Of a stretch of 45,574 bases of DNA, positions 27,701 through 45,574 are shown piece after piece. Within the stretch, counting starts at the first letter, position 1. Every line of letters begins with the position of its first letter. The DNA lies in assembly GCA_001586965.3 (NCBI GenBank), contig LUCW03002393.1, positions 1 to 45,574 of the forward strand, read 5' to 3'. The DNA comes from Sphaeroforma sirkka (taxonomy: Eukaryota; Opisthokonta; Ichthyosporea; Ichthyophonida). Both the position numbers and the translations under genes were made by a program. The notes under the pieces are model-generated. The model was not told the origin of the DNA and searched no databases. It saw nothing but the letters and a program-made list of their open reading frames with translations.

Positions 27701-30176
27701 CTAGACTCGTACATCAGCAAGTGACATTTATTAGGACACGGATGATAAACAGATCAGGCAAGCAACACATGTTTGAGGACAGTAGTCCGAACGATAGCAC
27801 GCTACAGTCGCTACACATCTGAGAGGGTTTACCTGGTCCTCTAGCATGATCCCTGCGAATCCTGCCTGTGCGTACGCCCGTATCGTCCTCTTTACATTGA
27901 TTGCATTACCGTAGCCCTATATTTATCCAAGAAAGTACAATCGCGCACTCTATCAATCCGTAGAAGTGTAGTATGAAGTACGTTGGTGTGGTACACAGCA
28001 ATATGGGGTTGGTTACTGTGAGATGTAGTCAATTTGAAGGCATGACTATTAAATAATTTTTTTAACCCGATCTTAAGCAATACAGGTGTACGTTTCAAAT
28101 ACACAGGAAGGTTGTGCATTGCAACGAATATGTATCTACTTACAGTATCGCCATCTCCGATGACTGGAATATTGACTCGGCTGCATATGTTAGTACCGGT
28201 GGTGACCATTTCATTCATCGAGATCTAAGAAAAGGTATATTGAATGGATTGAGATCATATACACTAAGCGCGATACGTGCAAAAGCCTTGAAATAGGATC
28301 ACGCAACATGATGAGAAAATAAATTCGGTCAGCACATTACTTTTATTCACATACCAAAGACGAGCCATAGCCTTATACAAGAGACAATAGTAGGCTATGG
28401 GTGAGCGGTCGAATAATTATATATATATATATATATATATCGAAATGAACGAGTATAATATCTATCACATTGAAAACAAAGTACACTGACAAGAAAATAT
28501 AATACACCAAGTGAGTGGAAATCATACACAAAAGGTAAGCGCTTGAATAAACAGACATACTATTCATCGCATTGAGCATGTATAATTATTTATCACATTG
28601 AAAATAAAATGCACTGACAAGAGAATATAATAAACCATGTGAGTGAAAATCACACCCAAAAGGTAAGCGCTTGAATAAACAGACATACTATTCATCACAT
28701 TGAACATGTAGAAGTATTGATCGCATCGAGCATGAAGTGTACTGACAAGAGAATACAGTACAGCAGATGATAGTAAATATGCACCAAACGTAAGCACCTA
28801 AATAAACATACGTAACTGTTTATCTTTTTGAGCATGAATTTCAGTGACAAGGGAATGTATTTCAGTAGAAAAGTAGTTTTTTTCTCACCTGTTGTGTATC
28901 GGGAAGCCCTAGTAGAGAGGCGCTGACACCAAACCCGCTCATGAAAGTTAACTGCGCAGAATACATTTATTAGTGAAATTGCGTGGAGCTTTGTTAAAAT
29001 AAAGTTTAGTAACACTGTGTTTTTATTGAGTATCTCGACTGCACATCGATTATTGTGCATTGCTGTCGTAGGTCAAGATATGTAGCGGTAATCGAGTGTA
29101 TACACGCTGTATGGTCTGGCGATGCACGCGAAGACCCATCATCTCAGTACGGGGTTTCTGATGAGACCGGTCAAGCCTATAGCTGTAACTTGTTCTTTAT
29201 CTAATCAAATACCCCCCCCCCTGACCCCCCCCCCCTCCTCTCTCAATAAAGAAATTATGATAGTTCGTACGTATGTGTGCTGGTAGTGTTCAATCAACTC
29301 TAAACCAGACACCGCAACTTGGGGTCTACATTGCCTACCGGAATGTGAAGTTCAAATTGTAGAGATCTATCAACCGGGTTATAAGATGGTAACCCGCAGT
29401 GATAAAACAAAAATATTGCATTAGGAGAGGTAGGTATACGGAGTGTACAAGGTAGGCAGTAAGCACACGTTTAAATGACCAATAGTTGTGCTATGCGCGT
29501 GTTCTGGTGAACATATGCGAAGACGCAAAAGTGACCACATACATACATACTACCTACTACACCAGTCCACTACATAGCATTGCCAATGTGTAACAACGCG
29601 ATACCGTACTCTGATGTAAGCAGTGCACTTGTGGTGGGTATCGGCAAACAAATTACACGACTCTGCCACACACACAAATAACTTAACTTCCGCCACTAAA
29701 TCATCGATACCTCGAAGCGTTATGACTCTGCCACACAAACAAAAACTCAACTTCCGCCACTAAAACATCGATACCTCCAAACCTTATGACTCTGCCACAC
29801 ACACAAATAACTTATCTTCCGCCACTAAATCATCGATACCCAGACACCTCGAAACCTCGACCATGTTCGGACTACAGTTAAACTCAAACAACTATACGAA
29901 AAACAATCACGATACATGATGCCGGTACCAAACCAGTGTATATTAGTCATTTCATGGTAGAATTCGTATGTAGTTGAGCACCAGACTTGCCTCGAACCCT
30001 TCGCGCTCGATCAACGCAGCGCTCAATGCATTGAAACAGCAGGGCATTCCTATGGCCTTCTTATTCTTCTCGGCATCCGCCAGCAAAGCCCTTAGTTTGC
30101 TAGCGGGCGTTTTCGGACCTCTTTCGCCTGACATGGTATCTGAGGTAGTCGCAGAGATAGTACTCTCTATGTGCAA
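24782..30176 (-). CDS. isocitrate lyase/PEP mutase-superfamily C-C lyase (2-methylisocitrate lyase or oxaloacetate hydrolase-like), 10 exons
   Basis: Mg-dependent TIM-barrel enzyme of the ICL/phosphoenolpyruvate mutase superfamily, which cleaves C-C bonds of 2-methylisocitrate, oxaloacetate or dimethylmalate-type substrates. Exons: 30176-29982, 28951-28889, 28224-28144, 27916-27833, 26987-26898, 26584-26524, 26227-26163, 25924-25873, 25620-25499, 24955-24782. All ten join in phase with GT..AG. Motifs in order: AIGMPCCFNALSAALIE, FMSGFGVSASLLGLPDT, IPVIGDGDTGYGNA (metal site), GFAGIMLEDQ, PKRCGH (the lyase loop with catalytic Cys; mutases and hydrolases of the phosphonate branch differ here), DILIMARTDA, GADILFL, KMANLIEGGLTP, LGEIGYCLAAYP. 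Length is about 330 residues, usual for the family. The start could be 30176 or the internal Met at 30134. No strong targeting peptide. Exact substrate cannot be read. Confidence 0.92.
27048..27700. repeat. 25-bp minisatellite in a lyase-gene intron
   Basis: About 26 copies of CCGTTGAATGAGCCCAGGGTTCATA with point variants (GATCCC, GAGCTC), between the exons at 27833-27916 and 26898-26987. A few copies are length variants near 27268-27295 and 27378-27400. Confidence 0.95.
28430..28880. repeat. 128-bp intronic tandem repeat, 3-4 copies
   Basis: Modules containing ACTGACAAGA, AGCGCTTGAATAAACAGACA and ATTCATCACATTGA start near 28484, 28613 and 28741, with a degenerate fourth near 28833. Lyase intron 2. 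Confidence 0.85.
29211..29235. repeat. poly(C) tract
   Basis: Two C runs of at least nine bases separated by TGA, in lyase intron 1. Such a run is prone to length error. Confidence 0.9.
29656..29850. repeat. 65-bp intronic tandem repeat x 3
   Basis: GACTCTGCCACACA starts copies at 29659, 29724 and 29788. Each contains CTTCCGCCACTAAA and CATCGATACC. Lyase intron 1. Confidence 0.9.
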
Positions 30177-30695
30177 GGGTTGACTGTAACTAAACTATAT
30201 GATACTGTCTTGTGATGTATAATAATAAATATTCATTTACACGAACCATACGAAGAGTGAATTACATATTTATCGTACTTGTACTTGTCATTTTCATATC
30301 AGATACTTGTGTGTCATGCATATTAGTGATGACACCGTATGGTGCACCTGTCCTTTTTTCCAGAGGACAGGGTCACATAACACCTCGTGTGGTTCATGTG
30401 AAACACTGTGACTGAGAGTCTCTGAGAGCAACACACCAACAAGTCAACAAAAAAATGCGCGGCAACTTCAACTTCCACTTTAGTCCATGCAACTATACAT
30501 ATGTAAATACAGCCATCTGCCTATGTGTTCACTAGTTCTATCTGTGTAAGTCGTATGTAGCAAGGCGTATTGGCGTATCGGACACTTGCACCCAGACGGC
30601 CAACCTAAACCTATGCGCATACAGCTGTAGGCTACGATTGGGTGAACAGGTCTACAGTCCTCACACTTCTGTGTTATAAATATAAACGCTTCACT
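30177..30695. promoter_or_regulatory. divergent intergenic promoter region (lyase / SAP-motif gene)
   Basis: 519 bp separate the start codons of two head-to-head genes. It must hold both promoters and 5' UTRs unless upstream non-coding exons exist. A TATAAATA at 30674-30681 is only about 15 bp from the plus-strand ATG, too close for a normal TATA box, so it is probably not the functional element. No other motif is clear. Confidence 0.5.
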
Positions 30696-40555
<9,860 letters not shown>

Positions 40556-40857
40556 GAGGTGGCGGAGCAATGGGTTGGGTACATGCAAGAGAAACGGGTG
40601 AATGGCAAGGGGGTGAGAAGTGGGACGAGAACATAGCTGTGGTAGTAGAAGTGACTCGGGAGGTCTTCTCGTGATACTTTATTGTGAGGAAACCCGCATA
40701 TGAGCGTCTGCTGACCTGAGCTCGTTGGAAGAGGTGCTGTATTTTATTCGCTACTACAGTCGCGATAAACTCATTACTTGTGGTATTCCGTGTGTTATTG
40801 GGATAGATGTCGGAACACTGAAGGAGATACTGCGATAGTCTCAGCGTGCAAAAGTGA

Positions 40858-40863
40858 AATAAA
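40858..40863 (+). terminator. candidate poly(A) signal of the SAP-motif gene
   Basis: AATAAA about 300 bp downstream of the TAA at 40553-40555, the first perfect hexamer I see in the 3' flank. Confidence 0.45.
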
Positions 40864-41000
40864 CAGATATGGTGGCACACCGTAGCCCTTGAAACCATCT
40901 CAGCTCGTACCGAAATACTGGTACAAAGTTAAACACAGTTTCCCCATGAACAAACAAACGTATTCAGAATAAGTCATGTATTCAAGTTCAAATCGGACAG

Positions 41001-41991
41001 CTATGACGACATTTCAGTAATATAAAGATTTATTAACATTACTTTACATTGGGTTCCGAGTGCAAGAATTGGTTTGTCGCACTCGGTGATATCTCTCAAT
41101 GCGCTTGGTAATATCGCTGTTGTTTCGACGGCTGAATTGACAACAGACCATATCGACATCGTCCCGCGCGATATGCAGGTAAGTGAGACTCGCGCGTTTG
41201 GTAACTTTACACAGTGGCAAAGGTGTTTGTGCCAAGATATGTTGCGATAATTATAAACATGCGCATCGGGTTCGGATCCGGATTCAAGCCGTTTGCCTGA
41301 GGACAACCTGGGATAAGCGCCCATTCAAGTGTAGGTCAGAAGGTGATGAACACACCAAGGATCCAATGCTGCAACACTTGAGGATTCGAGCAAGCTCTAC
41401 TTGTGTCTCCGAGTTAGAGACACCTCGATCAGTCCTCGTTAACTGTACAGGATGATATATAGGTGAAGGAAAGTAGGTATAACCTGGCGTGGTTTAACAC
41501 CTCATTTAGTACTTGCCACTTCCGACAGTTATATCCAGACCATACTCCGCCAGGGTGTTTCTTTCCTGACGCCTGATCTCGTTTGTGGGATCCGTTCCTT
41601 GCATGAATATCATACTAACCGTAGGGGAGTGTGCGGGACTGGTCTCCACGCTGCAATTAGACTGTTCTGAGTCACTCTCGCTATTGTTCCGGTACAAAGC
41701 ATTGTCCCCTGGAAGAACGTTAGAAGCACTAACCTGACTCATCGCCACAACTTGAGCGCCATTGGCATTCGCACCCGAGGAGAACACTCGTCTTCCTGAT
41801 TGATCAGCAAAGTTTGGATTGGCAAGTAAGACAGCCGGGCACGACTTACGAGGCAACGCGTTCTTGGAGGCTGACGCTAGGAAGGGCCAGGGGCGTACGG
41901 GGAGTTTGCTATGCTTACTGCTGCCGGATGCGTTCACAGCAGCTTCCGAGGCCATATCATAGCTCGTTTTGGTACGAAAAAGAGAGAACAT
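41001..41991 (-). CDS. probable two-exon gene with WD-like C-terminal segment
   Basis: Exon 1 (41991-41513) begins MFSLFRTKTSYDMASEAA. It encodes a Ser/Asn-rich, probably disordered region (NNSESDSEQSNCSVETSPAH) and ends DITVGSGK. A possible donor AA|GTACTA (phase 2) joins the acceptor CCCAG| at 41308-41310 to exon 2 (41307-41001) in matching phase. Exon 2 encodes HVYNYRNISWHKHLC, ARVSLTCISRGTMSIWSVV and CDKPILALGTQCKVMLINL, which resemble WD40 blades (a strand followed by x-x-I-W-S/D). Predicted length is about 261 residues. If the intron is not used, exon 1 alone ends at a TAA at 41506. A TATA box is about 113 bp upstream. Doubts: AATAAA lies inside exon 2 near 41030, and the plus strand here also shows an exon-like frame with a strong donor (41181). 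No family name can be given. Confidence 0.5.
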
Positions 41992-42103
41992 ATCCGACGA
42001 GAAAGAGATTGATAAGCAGCCAGGATGGCTCTAGCGCAGCGGGTGTACTGTTTTGTAATTCTGTAGTTTGTACTATTATGCAACTACTTATTGCGTCTCC
42101 AGT

Positions 42104-42113
42104 GTTTTATATA
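42104..42113 (-). promoter_or_regulatory. TATA-box candidate for the 41991 minus-strand gene
   Basis: Minus-strand TATATAAAAC, about 113 bp upstream of the ATG at 41991, which leaves room for an 80-90 nt 5' UTR. Confidence 0.45.
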
Positions 42114-43890
42114 TAATGTATATTGCATAGACCCTATACTCTAAATTGAGGGAACATAATATTAATTTAATAGTAGGCTTTGGGTCTATGGCCTCCGCCT
42201 GATCAGTGAGTGATATACCACTTTCAACTTTCCGGAGAATGTATACAAAGTCGTCGAAAGTCAACAGGTTTATAAATAGACAGCTTTTGATTGGCTAATA
42301 GCCTCGGAAAAAGTACCAAATGAGTGCGGGGACATGTAAAAAAAAATCGATCCCGATTCCAGAAGTTCCGGCACAAGTCATAGTGACCAAAATTTTATTA
42401 CCCCCAGACTCTAATCCCCAAGCCCCAGCCTCCAGGTCCCAGGCCCCAGGTTAAGGGTCAGAAGTTCAACTCAGGCAGCAGCCGGGAGAGGAGGGCCAAG
42501 AATTTATTAACATTATAAATTGTCCTTCTCTGGACTGTGTTCTCTCTTGTGGAGACTTGGAGTCTTGGAGTCTTAAGTTTTGGACCCATATGAAATATAA
42601 ATTTAGTAAAGAAAAAAAATCGACATTGACACATTCTCCATAGCCTTCTCAAGTTCTGCTCTCTTCTTCAACTTCTTGTGCTGAATTCAGAAGGCTATTT
42701 TTTTTTAAATGCATAAAATCAAAAAGCATTCTCAGAATCTCAGGACTCAGCCCACACTCTCTCAGGCATGACTCATGAGGCAGTTAAAGGCTCACAGAGT
42801 CACAGTGACACAGACTCACAGGCGTCACAGCTCATCAGTAATACAGTATTTAGCTCACACTGACAAAAAACAAGAAGGGAGTAAAATATATATCAGTTAT
42901 TCAGTATGTATTGATTGTATTCTGTATTTATAATTTAAGGGGGATAGGATGATTTGTTTTAGGGTTTATTTTGGGCCCAAAATACCAAAGGGGGGGGGGT
43001 AGCAAAATACAATTTGAACCCTAATTCTGTCCTAGTACCTAGTAGATTCCCAAACCCTACGATTGTCGTAATTGAGAAAATATATTTACCTATTCTTACT
43101 TTTTTTTTTGTGACTGTATTTTTTCTAGTATGTATAGGTTTTTCTCTTTTATTCTTTATCGTTTACGACATCAAATATTTTAGCTCGATATACTCGATAT
43201 CGTTGGCCAATATGTATTATATTATCAAATTGTGCCTGTACGTACACAAAAAAATTGAAAGTACAAAATGCACCAAAAATCTAATAATCAAGGGGGGGCG
43301 ATGAAGTAAAATTTCTCATTTTTGTTTTTTAAAAGAAAAAAATACTTTTGTTGAATTTCAGTGGATTTCAGAGTGACTTTTAAAAAAAAATACAAAGTTC
43401 CCAAAAGACCTGAAAACATTCTTGGCCTCCCCTAAAAAATTAAAAAGATACGGACAATAGTCTTCAAATAAATAGATTGAAACAGAACGGCAACTTATCA
43501 GTTTTTATTTATGCTTTGTTGGTTTTTATTTTTTATTGTAGATGAAATTTTTAGATATTATAAATACGAACAACTTGAGCCATCAGACCATGGTGGCTTA
43601 TAGCGATAGTATTTATGCTTTTACAACAATCCGCTATAATTGTTTTTCTTTATTTTAAAACTTGTACTTTTTTAAACAATACATGTCAAATATGTGTTTT
43701 TTTTTAATAAATATTTTCAGAAGGCTACATATGTGTAATTATCATTTCTATGTTACATATTTGTTATTCTTAGAAATAAAACAGAAAAAAATACTTTGTG
43801 AAGTCTGATCGACTCTGAATGTCTGACACAGTGCTACACACACTCTCTCAGAGAGAGACACACACTCTCTCATAGAGAGCTCTAGTCAGC

Positions 43891-43913
43891 TCTACTACTA
43901 TACTAGTAGTAGA
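43891..43913. repeat. perfect 10-bp inverted repeat with 3-nt loop
   Basis: TCTACTACTA, loop TAC, TAGTAGTAGA. Immediately upstream (43848-43880) are further near-palindromes of CTCTCT/AGAGAG, so the 43840-43920 segment can fold into several small hairpins. No role is known. Confidence 0.7.
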
Positions 43914-44470
43914 CAGAGAGAGGGGCCAGGGGATTGATGCGTCTGGAGGTGAGCAACTCAGCGAGTCAGTGATCAGAGAATGCAGAAGTTGACAAGAGTT
44001 GTTCTAGCCGATTTCAGGATTCAAACCCTTTTTCAAAACAAAAAGTCAAGACGAAGCTTCACTTATGTAAATATGTAAATATATTTAGTATGTATGTATA
44101 AAAATCCCCGGCCCCGCTATTAAAAACTCGGTCCTGGACTCTTGGACTGACCTCGATACTCTGGACTCTGGTCTGGAATTCTGCGACCTGTCAAAGACTC
44201 GTGAGTATTCCCTCTGGGATCCCGAATTACGGCTGGAAGGGCCCCCGCAAGCGCGAGTAAGGGACAGCCTGACAGGCTGACAGTGACAGACTGACAGGTG
44301 CCTAAAAATCTATTTACTGTTCCACTAAGGCAGAGTTACTAACAGTCTGACACTGATACTGTCAGTGTTTTTTAATAAAGAACAGAGACTATAGGTACAT
44401 ATGTAGTACAGCTTTTTTTTATAGTACAGCAGGTAGCCGGCAATTTATAGCCGCGAGAGAAAGCCCACAA

Positions 44471-44510
44471 CCCGACAGCCCGACAGCCCGACAGCCCGAC
44501 AGCCCGACAC
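44471..44510. repeat. 8-bp CCCGACAG tandem repeat x 5
   Basis: Five units of CCCGACAG, GC-rich within very AT-rich flanks. Confidence 0.85.
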
Positions 44511-45574
44511 TCGACACTTCGACAGCCTAGAGTCTTTAAAAAAACTAATAATTTTAATACACTCCTACGGGTGACACAGCTGATTTTTGATTATAGTCGG
44601 CTGTGAGAATATCTTGACTTCTTGGAGCAGTTGAATACTCTTCTTGTGTTGAGAGTACTTGTTGTGAGAGACTCCCCTTGTCTCTCTCTTGTTCAACTGT
44701 TGTGTGTCAGTCAGTGTATACATTTTGCATTGTGACTGTGTGATAGGACTGAATATGTGTGTCACTTCTCGTTGTGAGAGTCGACGTTGTGTGAGAGAGC
44801 CGGAATATATAAACATCCTTTCAACATATTTATGGTATAAAATATTTACTCTAAGAGTCAATGATTCCTATTCGGCAATAGGCATTTTTTTTTCCAGTTT
44901 TGTTTCATCAGAGATTAATCTGATCTCTCGATCTATTTATTTTTTTTTTTTTTGGTGAGAAAAGTACAAATCACTTTTAAAAAAAGTGAAAAGTGAGAAA
45001 CCAGTCTTAATCACATCCCGAGGTTCGGAATAAATTTTACCCAAGAAACCGCGAGCGCTAAAATGTGCTTCTGAACCCATTCTTGTCATATTATATTGAC
45101 TGCTCAAGTCTCAAGTCTCACTCAAGTCACTTTAATATATTAGTCAAGTCTCAAAATGGGCGATCATCAACACAAGAGTGATTGTGAACCATGGCATGGA
45201 CTCGTGGAGCATAACTCCTTTCAACAATGTTTTATGAAACCAATACATTTCAAGGGGACTGTCACCTGGAAGATTTGAATCAGCGCATGTGAGCTGCTAA
45301 CTGATGTGAAGTATATTAAAAAAAAAAGCAGTAAGCAACAATATATTACATAATACGATCTCCAGCGGACAACAATATGATATAATTTCAATAGGATATA
45401 TAATAGTAGAGTATAAGCAATATGAACTGTCAGCCAATATGCCTCGATTCTCGTTATCTCATTGAAAAAAAAATCCAGAAGGCTATATCAATCTGCGTGC
45501 ATTTCCAACTGGAAATACTATATTTTGAAGTATGTATGTCTTCTACATACTACTAGTAGATATATGTAAGCGTT

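Larger units (their letters stand above)
42114..45574. other. AT-rich gene-poor terminal region
   Basis: Rich in poly(A)/poly(T) runs of 6-12 bases, unlike the TA-microsatellite style of the rest of the window. A CCCCAG-rich patch (42405-42450), a CACAG-rich patch (42760-42850), and a repeated AGAAGGCTA(T/C) motif (near 42687, 43719 and 45478) are present. Open frames such as 43014-43304 are Phe/Ile-rich and look like translated AT sequence. I see no gene, tRNA or rRNA. It may be decayed mobile-element sequence, but no transposase, reverse transcriptase or terminal repeat can be shown. Confidence 0.45.

Noticed and set aside
30674-30681. TATAAATA as TATA box for the SAP-motif gene
   Set aside because: It is about 15 bp from the ATG, leaving no room for a normal transcription start and leader, unless translation starts at a later Met.
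43014-43304. 96-residue Phe/Ile-rich open frame
   Set aside because: Looks like translated AT-rich DNA; no start context or family motif.
44010-44040. tRNA B-box-like GGATTCAAACCC
   Set aside because: No A box at the right distance and no cloverleaf can be drawn.

Overview
The window comes from an intron-rich eukaryotic nuclear genome. Almost every coding segment is an exon of 30 to 700 bp bounded by GT..AG, and introns are full of (TA)n, (GT)n and longer tandem repeats. Nothing prokaryotic is present: no operons, no Shine-Dalgarno spacing, no rRNA. The gene set and intron density fit a unicellular holozoan such as an ichthyosporean, but the species is an inference and not something the sequence proves.

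Layout. (1) 244-16571, plus strand: a large ULK/ATG1-family autophagy-initiation kinase of about 18 exons. It has an N-terminal kinase domain, a long low-complexity linker with a decapeptide repeat and a candidate Atg8-binding motif, and a C-terminal helical MIT-like region. Its 5' exon lies upstream of the window or was not recognised. (2) 16572-19719: non-coding, with three tandem-repeat blocks. (3) 19720-21711, minus: a two-exon F-box protein with an LRR-like region. (4) 23633-24016, minus: a small protein with six exact nine-residue repeats. (5) 24782-30176, minus: a ten-exon isocitrate lyase/PEP mutase-superfamily C-C lyase, complete and with all splice phases consistent. (6) 30696-40555, plus: a fourteen-exon gene for a SAP-motif protein with a probable mitochondrial presequence, divergently transcribed from the lyase across a 519-bp interval. 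(7) 41001-41991, minus: a probable two-exon gene whose second exon looks like a WD-repeat blade. (8) 42114-45574: AT-rich sequence without a convincing gene.

The genes do not form a pathway. The strongest signals are in the ULK gene. Two of its 3' splice sites are tandemly duplicated together with the first codons of the following exon. Before the last exon there are six copies at an exact 77-bp period, and each upstream copy encodes an alternative C-terminus whose TAG stop is also the AG of the next acceptor. Before the DFG exon there are three copies at 74/75 bp, one of which could add 25 residues in frame. The ULK gene also carries several single-base frame breaks, nearly all apparent deletions in short G/C runs, while the adjacent lyase gene has none. 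This is best read as consensus error, but pseudogenisation is not excluded.
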